From: Caldilineaceae bacterium
GTDB lineage: Bacteria; Chloroflexota; Anaerolineae; Caldilineales; Caldilineaceae
Length of the DNA stretch: 64,000 nt
Reading direction: 5' to 3'
NCBI GenBank assembly: GCA_022842065.1
Contig: JALHQH010000028.1
Coordinates: 1 to 64,000, forward strand
Shown: positions 42,605 to 50,352 of the stretch, piece after piece
How positions within the stretch are numbered: position 1 is the first letter of the stretch
Layout: each line of letters begins with the position of its first letter
Program-made: the position numbers and the translations under genes
The notes under the pieces: model-generated
Told to the model about the DNA's origin: nothing
The model's input: only the letters and a program-made list of their open reading frames with translations
The model's database searches: none

Positions 42605-42862
42605 TTAACCTCTATCTAAACTATCTATCTTCGAAAAGCTGTTGTACTCCTTCGCCACCACTTGTTTGATGATCAAGCTGGTCGGTAAACTAACGGGCGG
42701 ATTGGCGACGCCAACCCGCAACAGCCGATTGCGCCGGTCCTCCTCGCTGATGCAGACTACATCGGTCAACTGTACTGGCTCTCCCACCCGTTGCGAGAGT
42801 AGTTGAGCGGCAGATGTGATCACCGAGTCAAACTGATGTGTAATGTTTAATGGGGTAGTCAT
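42605..42862 (-). pseudogene. Truncated phosphotransferase (N-terminal fragment)
   Basis: 85 residues with AAGGA before the ATG. It reads ITHQFDSVITSAAQLLSQRV, then DRRNRLLRVGVANPPVSLPT and SLIIKQVV, the beginning of a kinase-like phosphotransferase (first strands with the ATP-binding Lys). It then stops after KEYNSFSKIDSLDRG, without the catalytic loop, where the family has about 300 residues more. No remainder is visible nearby, so the 3' part was deleted. Confidence 0.6.
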
Positions 42863-42880
42863 GAGAATCCTTATTAGCGA

Positions 42881-43678
42881 TCAAGCTTCATTAATGACCT
42901 GGCGCACGATATCGATAACCATTTCTGGCTGGTCATGATGGATATAGTGACCTGATCCCGGAACAAAAACTTCCCTGCCCTTTGACGAGAGGTTTGTCAA
43001 TGCGAACTTGCACTCGATAAACCTTTGCGTAAACGCTTCCGCCAACGCCGCCGGAAGCTCTGGCGGCCACCAGCTTGCGCCTGGGGCAAAGACCAGCGAG
43101 CCACTGTTCAAGTGTATCAACGGGATGTCGCCCAGTGATCGATACGCTTGCACCTGGGCAAAACAATCGTTGGCGACCAACCCTTCGATCTCCTCAGTGA
43201 TTTTGGGATCCTCTTGCGTGGCGCGAAAACTTTGCAGCGCCTCGCTATCCTGAGCGGTTGGCGGCGGCAGGAAGGGCAAGACCTTTTCGCCCAAGTCGGG
43301 GAAGGAGCTATCGAGAAAGATCAGGGCAGCCACTTTCTCTGGGTATTGATGCGCAAACAGGCGGGCATGCAGGCAGCCGAACGAGTGGGCGACGATGACC
43401 AATGGCATCGCCAGCCCAAGCTTATCGAGTAACGAATGCAGGTCAGCCACCACTTCTTGGCTACTGCGCGGTGTTTGCGTCGGATCACTTTTGCCGATGC
43501 CCGCCCGGTCATAACGACAGACGCTTGTCATCGCCGTGAGCTTCTCCCATACTGGATCCCAAGAATCGCAGCCATCACCCAACCCGCTTTCAAGAAGGAT
43601 GGTAGGTTTTCCTTCTCCGGCGTATTCAAAATAAAGTTGACGACCACCAATATCGATCTGTTTGCCGATGTCCATCAT
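42881..43678 (-). CDS. Alpha/beta hydrolase
   Basis: 265 residues from the ATG at 43678, which has GGAG eight bases before; a start four codons earlier overlaps that site. The fold is complete: oxyanion ESGLGDGCDSWDPVW, YDRAGIGKSD, nucleophile elbow VAHSFGCLHARLF with Ser, and catalytic His in VPGSGHYIHHDQPE. Typical of esterases, lipases or haloperoxidase-like hydrolases; substrate unknown. No signal peptide. Follows the methyltransferase on the same strand by 13 bases, so likely in its operon. Confidence 0.87.
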   Translation of the reverse strand: MMDIGKQIDIGGRQLYFEYAGEGKPTILLESGLGDGCDSWDPVWEKLTAMTSVCRYDRAGIGKSDPTQTPRSSQEVVADLHSLLDKLGLAMPLVIVAHSFGCLHARLFAHQYPEKVAALIFLDSSFPDLGEKVLPFLPPPTAQDSEALQSFRATQEDPKITEEIEGLVANDCFAQVQAYRSLGDIPLIHLNSGSLVFAPGASWWPPELPAALAEAFTQRFIECKFALTNLSSKGREVFVPGSGHYIHHDQPEMVIDIVRQVINEA

Positions 43679-43691
43679 GAAAATCTCCATT

Positions 43692-44441
43692 TTAATGAAT
43701 CAATCTTAGATGCGCCACATAATTCAGCGACTTCCCCAACGGCGCAATCGGCAACCACTTGCGTTGTTCCCAATCCATCGTTCCACCTGGCTTGACATGC
43801 GTCAGGTATAACCCGGTTGGTTCAAGCAACATTCGCAAATCCGCTGGCGAGTAACAGCGGAGGGACTGTTGCACCTGTTGCTCCGGGTAGTCAATCGGCC
43901 ACCAGGTATCAAGCCAGCGACAACCATCAGCGTCAAAGTTGTAACGTCGCTCGGCTTGACCGACTGTCCAACTACGACCGTCGACCGACGCGGCATACCA
44001 GGGCGTGTAGATTTCAATTAGTGTACTGCCAGTCGACGTCAACCAACCCGCGATCCGCTGGAGTAGCTGCCGCTGATCGGCATCCGAACCGACGCCAAAG
44101 CCATCGTAGTAGCAGATGACGTCGAACTGGCCATCCAGTATCACCTCGTAAAAGCTGGCCTGTACCACTGTGAGTTGCCCTAGTCGCTCGACTGCTGCCA
44201 GCGTTTGGGCGTGGGCGCAGAGGGTGGACGCTTGCTCCACTGCAATCACGTCGTGACCCAAATCGGCCATCGCCGCCGCTACTTGCCCGCCCCCGGCGCC
44301 AAGCTCCAGGACGCGCTTCTGGCCCGGCCCGGTCAGTTCGGCAATCCAAGCGGCTTTCAGACGATGACCGTCGTTGATCGGCTCTTCGTAGACGCCCGAC
44401 CATTGATTTTGTTTGGTGTAAAATTCTAATGCCCAGTCCAT
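43692..44441 (-). CDS. Class I SAM-dependent methyltransferase
   Basis: 249 residues with AGGAGAC before the ATG. SAM-binding motif I is VLELGAGGGQVAAAMADLG (about residue 45), followed by VIAVEQAS (acidic ribose-binding Glu) and DVICYYDGFGVGSD (motif II/IV). N-terminal WALEFYTKQNQWSGVYEEP is common in small-molecule methyltransferases. The start overlaps the M3 peptidase stop by 16 bases, so it is co-translated with that gene. Substrate unknown. Confidence 0.85.
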   Translation of the reverse strand: MDWALEFYTKQNQWSGVYEEPINDGHRLKAAWIAELTGPGQKRVLELGAGGGQVAAAMADLGHDVIAVEQASTLCAHAQTLAAVERLGQLTVVQASFYEVILDGQFDVICYYDGFGVGSDADQRQLLQRIAGWLTSTGSTLIEIYTPWYAASVDGRSWTVGQAERRYNFDADGCRWLDTWWPIDYPEQQVQQSLRCYSPADLRMLLEPTGLYLTHVKPGGTMDWEQRKWLPIAPLGKSLNYVAHLRLIH

Positions 44442-45985
44442 GTTTTGTCTCCTGATAAGTGCTCTGTGATAAATTGCACCGCGTCTGCCACGGCCTGCTG
44501 GCTAAACGGAAAGATAACCCCAACCGCGGCAAAAAGTGCCGGCAGCGACTGCGTATTGCCTAACTGTAACGCCGCTTTATAAGCACGGATGGCACTGGCG
44601 CGATCCTGTTCCACCAACCGGCCAAATTGACACGCCCCCACAATCGCCATGGGATAGGTAATCATATAGAGCGGCATCCGGTATAAACTCCATTTCCAGC
44701 GTTGCCAGCCGGTCTGCGCCTCTGCGCTGTTTGGATCAAACTCGTCCCACGGGGTAAAGCGCCGTTTGAGTTCAAGCCATTTGGCATCCAGATCCGCCGG
44801 GGTGACATCCGCGGGCGCCTCGCCATAGACCCAGTGTTCAAAGGCATCCTCCAGTGTACAGTTGGTCAGCGCGCCTAGGTAATAGTGCAGCGCACTTTGC
44901 CGGGCTTCGACACTTTCTGCGGCCGTGTAAGGGCCGCCCTGCGCCTGCGCATAATAGGGCCAACTCAGCAGATCCATACTCGTGGCAGCAAATTCTTGAA
45001 ACTCTTCCGGGCCATTGAGATTCCACATCGAGCCATGCGCCTGAAACGAGAGGAAATCGTGCATCCCGTGACCACTTTCGTGGAGCACGCTGCCGGCGTT
45101 GTGTGTCGAGACATGTAGATAGGGCAGCCCCGCGCCAGGGAAAAACCATTCTTCCACTGCCCCCGCCTTGCCTGGGCGGTGTCCCAAGTCGAGATAACCA
45201 TCACGTAGGATATGAAAGACCGCGCCAAAGGTGGGATCGATCTGCTGCAAGATCCGTTCAATGCCATCGACCAGCAGGTCGAGATCGGCGATCTCGGCGC
45301 TAGACTGGCTGAGGGGGTTGCCGCCGGCGCGCAGTTGGGCGACCAGCGGGACCACCACCGTTTCGACTGCCTGATGAAAGGCTTGGCAGTCGGCGATGGT
45401 GTAGCCCAATCGATTAAGTTGACGCCAATGATAGGCCAAAAAGGTGGGCAACCCGCCGGTCTGCGCCAGCGCGCGCCGCGCTTGCAACAGGCGCAACATC
45501 AGCTCATTCAACTCGTCACGCCGATCCAGCCAGTAGCCGACTGGATTTTCCGGCGCGAAGTTGCGCATGATGTTGCGATAGCGCGTCTCCAGTTGGCTGA
45601 TCTCAGCCTGCAAGGGCAGACTCGTCGGGTGAAATAGATCGCGCTGGTTGTGCCAGCGCTGCCAAAGTTGCGCATAGGTGAGGGCTGGTGGCTCCGGTTG
45701 CAGCGTGAGCGCACGCGTCATCAGGGTATTGGTCAGCCCAAGATAGGTTGAGTAGAGTTCCTGGACATAGGCCGCATACACCTGCTCTGCGGCCTGATCA
45801 CTGCTGTCGTAATAGGCGGTGCGTTTCAACGTGGTGTAGGCATCCCAAACCGCAATGTCGAGTTGATTCCACTGCGCCAGCCAAGCCATGAAACCGTCGG
45901 CTGCGACTGGGACAATGCGCAGTGTTTCAAACAGGGGCGTAATGGTTGTCCAGTCGTGCGGATTAAAGGCATAGGTTAATGTCAT
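44426..45985 (-). CDS. M3-family oligoendopeptidase
   Basis: 519 residues from the ATG at 45985 with AAAGGAG before it. The zinc site is SVLHESGHGMHDFLSFQ (H-E-x-x-H) with the third ligand Glu in GPEEFQEFAATSMDLL, as in thimet/oligopeptidase F enzymes, which cut short peptides in the cytosol. Size is at the short end for PepF. Downstream, with overlap, come the methyltransferase and the alpha/beta hydrolase. The ATG is only 22 bases after a terminator with eight T, and a second terminator lies further up, so transcription must read through both. Confidence 0.88.
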   Translation of the reverse strand: MTLTYAFNPHDWTTITPLFETLRIVPVAADGFMAWLAQWNQLDIAVWDAYTTLKRTAYYDSSDQAAEQVYAAYVQELYSTYLGLTNTLMTRALTLQPEPPALTYAQLWQRWHNQRDLFHPTSLPLQAEISQLETRYRNIMRNFAPENPVGYWLDRRDELNELMLRLLQARRALAQTGGLPTFLAYHWRQLNRLGYTIADCQAFHQAVETVVVPLVAQLRAGGNPLSQSSAEIADLDLLVDGIERILQQIDPTFGAVFHILRDGYLDLGHRPGKAGAVEEWFFPGAGLPYLHVSTHNAGSVLHESGHGMHDFLSFQAHGSMWNLNGPEEFQEFAATSMDLLSWPYYAQAQGGPYTAAESVEARQSALHYYLGALTNCTLEDAFEHWVYGEAPADVTPADLDAKWLELKRRFTPWDEFDPNSAEAQTGWQRWKWSLYRMPLYMITYPMAIVGACQFGRLVEQDRASAIRAYKAALQLGNTQSLPALFAAVGVIFPFSQQAVADAVQFITEHLSGDKTWTGH

Positions 45986-46007
45986 CTGTACAACTCCTTT
46001 GGGTTTG

Positions 46008-46051
46008 AAAAAAAACACGGCCATGAGACAGTAGTCCCATGGCCGTGTTTT
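46008..46051 (-). terminator. Intrinsic terminator 2 of the M3 peptidase leader
   Basis: Arms AAAACACGGCCATG and complement (46012-46025 with 46038-46051), 12-base loop, then eight T on the minus strand. It ends 22 bases before the peptidase ATG, overlapping where a promoter would have to be. Confidence 0.82.
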
Positions 46052-46115
46052 GCCGTCATCATTGCTGTTATACCTGGCCGCAGTCGGCAACCGGTTACAT
46101 AGCAACAGCTTGGCA

Positions 46116-46158
46116 GAAAAATAAAAGCGGCCACAGGATCGATTACGTCCGTGGCCGC
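46116..46158 (-). terminator. Intrinsic terminator 1 of the M3 peptidase leader
   Basis: GCGGCCAC (46158-46151) pairs with GTGGCCGC (46134-46127) around a 16-base loop and is followed by TTTTATTTTT. With the terminator at 46008 it repeats the layout upstream of the serine hydrolase at 38066. A weak promoter TTGATC-16-TATCTA (minus strand, about 46319-46292) could start the leader. Confidence 0.78.
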
Positions 46159-46789
46159 GGTCTTTAAAAAGGGGTGCTCATTGCACGGTGTACAGTAATC
46201 TTACACCGCTGATCGTAGCGTTGTTCGGATTGGTTATGCCGCCAATGCAGCGCGCAACCAAAAGCGACACGGGAAACCCGTGTGTTTGGTCTAGATAACC
46301 TGAACAGACGCCGGATCAATCGCCAGCCGACAGACTAGCTCCACAATTGTGGATGTTGAGGCGAACAATGAGTCATCATCATGAATGCACCTAAAAAATT
46401 ATTGGTTGAGATAGGCAGAAAAAAGATGGGTACTTGGCACCATCGATACGCTGCCAAGCAGGGCGAGTGTAACATGGCTGACAATTGCTGTCAAACTGCT
46501 GATTATTCTGGGCGTGTATCTCACTTTGGGGGTGAATTTTTTGCCACGAGAGTGCGTCGCACTGGTCAGATGAGATCGGGTCAACGAAACAACGCTTGAC
46601 CAGTGCGACGCACACGGGTTGCCCCAAGCTGCTCCCATTATTCTGCGTTCGTCGCGCGTTAGCGAAAGTCCTTTTGGCTCTATATGGATTCCAAGGAGGT
46701 CACCAAAACATTCCCGGAATGTTTTGCGCTTGTCGTGATCAAATCCTTGGAATCCATGAAGAGCCGCTCTTTTTTAGCGACTTTGGGGA
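46159..46789. other. 630-base non-coding stretch with inverted repeats
   Basis: No convincing gene. It contains the 19-bp repeat GTGTATCTCACTTTGGGGG (46514-46532, inverted copy at 39721), a 17-bp perfect inverted repeat (46552-46568 with 46597-46613, GTGCGTCGCACTGGTCA), and a long imperfect hairpin (46676-46697 with 46744-46765) enclosing AAAACATTC/GAATGTTTT. A minus-strand frame of 25 codons (46291-46368) ends ...CRLAIDPASVQVI before the M3 leader terminators but has no good start. Confidence 0.6.
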
Positions 46790-46857
46790 TTGACAAGTCG
46801 TTGGATGATATATATAATCTAAAAATGATTAGATGACAATTGTCATCTAATCATTTT
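46790..46857 (+). promoter_or_regulatory. Consensus promoter with a perfect 36-bp palindromic operator
   Basis: TTGACA (46790-46795) and TATAAT (46813-46818) at 17 bp, a full consensus sigma-70 promoter. Four bases later a perfect palindrome runs 46822-46857 (half-site AAAATGATTAGATGACAA), covering the start site and early transcript. It is the obvious target of the TetR repressor encoded second in this operon (48181). Confidence 0.9.
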
Positions 46858-46890
46858 CCCAACCATGTGAAAAGTTGAGTAAAGCGAGCC

Positions 46891-48153
46891 ATGATGACTC
46901 TTCCTGAAATCACTTCACCTGTTCGTAAGCGATCCTTTGCGCTCTTTGCCGGCGGCCAAGCCATTTCCATGTTGGGCACCTTTGCGCAAACGACCGCCCT
47001 CAGTTATGTCGTTTATGCAATGACCGGGAGCACAACCCTGCTGGGTGTGGTTAACGCGTTGGCCTTTGTGCCGCTGTTGCTGATCGGCCCGTTAGCAGGA
47101 GCCTGGAGTGACCGTTTGGATCGGCGCCGCCTGTTGCTGATGGCCCAGTGTGTCGCGGCCGGGTTGGCGGGGGTCATGGCCTTATTGTTACAGTACGAAA
47201 TATTGCAGGTGTGGCATATCTTGTTGCTCACCTTGGCGTTGGGCGTGGTTAACGCGCTTGATCTGCCCCTGCAGAGCGCGATTGTGGGCGATATTGTGGG
47301 CACAGCCGAGGTGCGCAAAGCGGCCTCGATCATTGCAATGGTTCAGCAAATCGGGCGGATGGCAGGACCAGCATTGGCTGGGTTGCTGCTGGCCCGGGTC
47401 AGCCACGCCGGGGCCTTTTGGCTCAACGCCGCCAGCTTTGTCCCGGTCATCATCTCACTGCTGGTGATCCGCACACAACAGATCCGCCAACCGGCCAACG
47501 GGCGCTCTCTGGCGCAAGATTTTGGTGAGGGGTTGCGTTTTGTGGCGAGCCAACCACGCATGGTCGATCTCTTTCTGTTGACCATCCTCACGATCCTCTT
47601 TGGCTTTATTGGCCCAACATTATGGCCCGAATTCGTCGCGACGACCCTCAAAGCTGGCCCCGATGTGCTAGGGCTATTGACCAGCGCGACCGGCGTCGGG
47701 GCGATGATTGCCGCGGTGGTCTTGGTACCCTGGAGTATGAAATATGTGCAGCAACCTGGTAGAATGCTTGTGATCCTGGTCAGCGGGATCGGATTGATGC
47801 AGATCGCCAATGGCTTGTCACAGCGGGTTTGGGTCAGTTTTGCCGTCATCATGGTCAGCGCGATTGGTGTGGCCGGGACGTTGATCACGATTGGCGGGTT
47901 GTTGCAACAGCTGTCACCCCCCGCCATGCGCGGTCGCATTATGACCCTTTTTCAAATGGCCTCGTGGGGGATGCAGCTGCCGGGGGCAATCATTGCCGGC
48001 CTCAACGGTAGTCTGTTTGGTGCGGCCAACGCAATTATTTTGAGCGGTGTGCTGTTGTTGCTTGGCGTGACAGCCATCATTGTGCTGCGCCCCGCGGTCC
48101 GCCACTGGACACCCCCCGTTGTCGATCTAAGCGCCGGCAAAGCTACAGCATAG
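46891..48153 (+). CDS. MFS drug exporter (MFS_3)
   Basis: 420 residues, about 12 helices. Motif A between helices 2 and 3 is GPLAGAWSDRLDRRR, and PPAMRGRIMTLFQMAS is the matching loop in the second half, as in MFS_3 exporters. It resembles the protein at 10048. First gene of a two-gene operon; its stop is 27 bases before the TetR ATG. With the palindromic operator this is a standard substrate-inducible efflux unit. Either of the two adjacent ATGs could start it; the ribosome binding site is weak. Confidence 0.9.
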   Translation: MMTLPEITSPVRKRSFALFAGGQAISMLGTFAQTTALSYVVYAMTGSTTLLGVVNALAFVPLLLIGPLAGAWSDRLDRRRLLLMAQCVAAGLAGVMALLLQYEILQVWHILLLTLALGVVNALDLPLQSAIVGDIVGTAEVRKAASIIAMVQQIGRMAGPALAGLLLARVSHAGAFWLNAASFVPVIISLLVIRTQQIRQPANGRSLAQDFGEGLRFVASQPRMVDLFLLTILTILFGFIGPTLWPEFVATTLKAGPDVLGLLTSATGVGAMIAAVVLVPWSMKYVQQPGRMLVILVSGIGLMQIANGLSQRVWVSFAVIMVSAIGVAGTLITIGGLLQQLSPPAMRGRIMTLFQMASWGMQLPGAIIAGLNGSLFGAANAIILSGVLLLLGVTAIIVLRPAVRHWTPPVVDLSAGKATA

Positions 48154-48180
48154 CGGCAATCATCGTTGAAGGGAATCGCA

Positions 48181-48759
48181 ATGCGCTACACGAAAGCACA
48201 CAAACAAGCAACCCATGCGCGGCTGGTCAAAGCCGCGTCCGAACAATTTAGGGCACATGGCAGCGAGGGCATTAGCATTGCCGCGCTAATGGACCAGCTA
48301 AAGTTGACGCACGGCGGTTTTTACCGCCATTTTGCCAGCAAGGATGAGCTGTATGCCGAAGCCCTCACCTTTAGTTTCGAGCAAAAGGCGGCGAGCTTAC
48401 TCGCCGCGCAAAATGAGGAGCGGTTGCCCAAATTGCAGGCGGTCATTGACCGTTATTTGAGCCTTGACCATTGCCGCAATCCCGCCGAAGGGTGCCCAGT
48501 AGCGGCGTTGGCAACCGAGATCGCCCGCCAGCCGCCGGACATCCGGCAGACATTTGACGACAGTCTGCGCGCGTATATGCAACAATTAGCAAACTTGCTG
48601 CCAGGGGCGACTGCGGCTGAACGCGAGCGCAACGCCCTGGCTTTATTTTCGGGCATGGCGGGGGCACTCACGGTCGCGCGAGCCGTTAGCGACGAAGCCT
48701 TACAAATGCAGATTCTGGAATCTGCGCGAGAATTGTATACCAAGGTTTACTGTGTGTAG
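48181..48759 (+). CDS. TetR-family repressor of the adjacent exporter
   Basis: 192 residues from the ATG at 48181 (GAAGGGA upstream). The helix-turn-helix domain is complete (TKAHKQATHARLVKAASEQF, then ISIAALMDQLKLTHGGFYRHF), of the AcrR/TetR_C_6-like kind, with CRNPAEGCPVAALATEIAR in the ligand-binding half. It follows the exporter gene and most likely binds the 36-bp palindrome at 46822-46857, controlling both genes. The Cys residues in the ligand domain may sense the inducer. Confidence 0.9.
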   Translation: MRYTKAHKQATHARLVKAASEQFRAHGSEGISIAALMDQLKLTHGGFYRHFASKDELYAEALTFSFEQKAASLLAAQNEERLPKLQAVIDRYLSLDHCRNPAEGCPVAALATEIARQPPDIRQTFDDSLRAYMQQLANLLPGATAAERERNALALFSGMAGALTVARAVSDEALQMQILESARELYTKVYCV

Positions 48760-48775
48760 CAGTCCCTGTCATCAA

Positions 48776-50128
48776 CTATTCGGCTAGCCAGCGCACATCG
48801 GTTACGCCGGGTGTTGATTCTAGGGGGAATGTCTCTACTCCGCGCAAGTGCAGGTCGAAAAAGGCGCGCAGATACTTGTCGACGACGCGTAGCCCCATGT
48901 GCGGATCAAAGCCTTGAGGGGCGAGCAGCGGCGCGAGTAGTTGGATGAACGTAAACGAAAGATGGTTACTGTTGGGTAGTTCCAACCAATAGGCGGCAGC
49001 TGTGGCATTGGTGATCAGATCGGTCCACACCGCCACGGTCTCGGGGTAATTGCTCTCGGCAGAACTCAGCAACAGCAGGGGGCGCACCGCCGGCAGGGTC
49101 ACACTATCGCCATACAAGGCACCATCCAGGTTCACCGCGGCCCGACAGCGCACATCGACCCGGCACACTTCCAACGCCGTTGCCCCGCCAAAGGAATGAC
49201 CGAACGAGCCAATGCGCGTCAGATCAAGTTTCCCGGCGAACAAGGGATCAGCCACCGCCCAGCGGTCGAGGGTATCGTAGACAAAGCGCTGGTCCGCAAC
49301 CCAGACGGGAAAAACATGCGCATTCATCAGGGCCGCATTAGGCTCCACATCAGCGGAGATCCCAAAACGCGCCAGATCGTAAAAGCGGGCCTCGCCATCC
49401 GGGAAGACGGTAACAGCGGCGGTATCGGTGTGGTCAATTGCCACCACCACATAGCCCCAACTGGCGAGCGTTTGTAGCGTCGAGCTGTTTTGCAAGCGCA
49501 GCCCAACCATCCCGTGCGAAAACAGCAGGACGGGAAAGGGGGTGCCGTCCGCTTGCGCCGGCACGCCCACACTGGCCGCGACGGTAACATAGCGCAGGTG
49601 TTGAAAGAGCAGCGCAGGCAAGTTGGTAAGTTGCGCCAACGCCGTCATCACTGCGTCCGGGTGATGGGTCAGGGGGGCCGGCGGGCCAGCCTGTGCCGCG
49701 GGATACCAGACGGAGACCATCAGCCGCCGCCTGCGCGCCGCATCGACCAATTCACGGTCAATGATGCCCACCGGGTAGGGTCCGGTGGGTTGGGGCAACG
49801 TGAAGACCGGCAGCAGCCAGCCGGCAAGCAGGCCACCTAAAACAAGCAACAGAGCAAGCGCGCTGCTTGCCACCATCCCTCGCCCGCGCCGCACCGTGCC
49901 CGCCCGCCCCAGCAACGCGGGTATCCGACTCACCAGCAGCAGCGCGGCCAAGCCATACAGCGGCACCATTTGCGTGCGCCAGCCTTCCAGGGCAAGGTGG
50001 AGCGCGCCGGCGAGCATCGGCAACAAGGTGGCGACGAATAGCCAACGCCGCCGCCAGCTTGGCGGGCTAACCGGCAGCAGCAGGGCAGGCACAAAAGAGA
50101 GTAAACAAAGCCATTCGAACGGACGCAT
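48776..50128 (-). CDS. Membrane-anchored alpha/beta hydrolase (PAF-acetylhydrolase/dienelactone hydrolase-like)
   Basis: 450 residues from the ATG at 50128 (AGAGGG upstream). The first 130 residues hold about four membrane helices (MRPFEWLCLLSFVPALLLP and following). A hydrolase domain follows (from about 160) with the VSVWYPA start typical of the PAF-AH type II group, FSHGMVGLR, and nucleophile elbow IGSFGHSFGGATALE. The catalytic His is in SNHLSFT. It probably cleaves esters at the membrane face. Single gene. Confidence 0.82.
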   Translation of the reverse strand: MRPFEWLCLLSFVPALLLPVSPPSWRRRWLFVATLLPMLAGALHLALEGWRTQMVPLYGLAALLLVSRIPALLGRAGTVRRGRGMVASSALALLLVLGGLLAGWLLPVFTLPQPTGPYPVGIIDRELVDAARRRRLMVSVWYPAAQAGPPAPLTHHPDAVMTALAQLTNLPALLFQHLRYVTVAASVGVPAQADGTPFPVLLFSHGMVGLRLQNSSTLQTLASWGYVVVAIDHTDTAAVTVFPDGEARFYDLARFGISADVEPNAALMNAHVFPVWVADQRFVYDTLDRWAVADPLFAGKLDLTRIGSFGHSFGGATALEVCRVDVRCRAAVNLDGALYGDSVTLPAVRPLLLLSSAESNYPETVAVWTDLITNATAAAYWLELPNSNHLSFTFIQLLAPLLAPQGFDPHMGLRVVDKYLRAFFDLHLRGVETFPLESTPGVTDVRWLAE

Positions 50129-50179
50129 CGTCCCTCTTCCTTTTACAGTGTTTGGCGAATTTATGAGGGTTAGGTTTGC

Positions 50180-50235
50180 TCGGCGGGGATTGTCAAATCC
50201 CCGACATGGGTCGGGGATTTGACAATCCCCGCCGA
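50180..50235. repeat. Perfect 26-bp inverted repeat
   Basis: Arms 50180-50205 and 50210-50235 are exact complements around a 4-base loop; half-site TCGGCGGGGATTGTCAAATC followed by CCCGAC. It lies in the 224 bases between the end of the five-haem gene and the start of the hydrolase (both minus strand). There is no T-tract. It contains TTGTCAAA/TTTGACAA, the same TTGACA-type end seen in family 1 repeats. Confidence 0.75.
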
Positions 50236-50352
50236 ACGGTAAACCAGCCAAACTTGACCAACTCTGCGCTAGGCACAGTTGCGCGCTACTGATAATCACT
50301 GGCCGCGCCCCGACAGGACGCAGCCAGCGATTATAACTGATCTTTCCATAGA

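Noticed and set aside
26000..44500. Chromosomal integron cassette array
   Set aside because: Many small accessory genes suggested it, but orientations are mixed, several genes share operons and no attC-like repeats or integrase are visible.
46381..46638. Short open frames on both strands (about 70-79 codons)
   Set aside because: They cross the 17-bp inverted repeat and the 19-bp shared repeat, lack ribosome binding sites and have no protein-like motifs.
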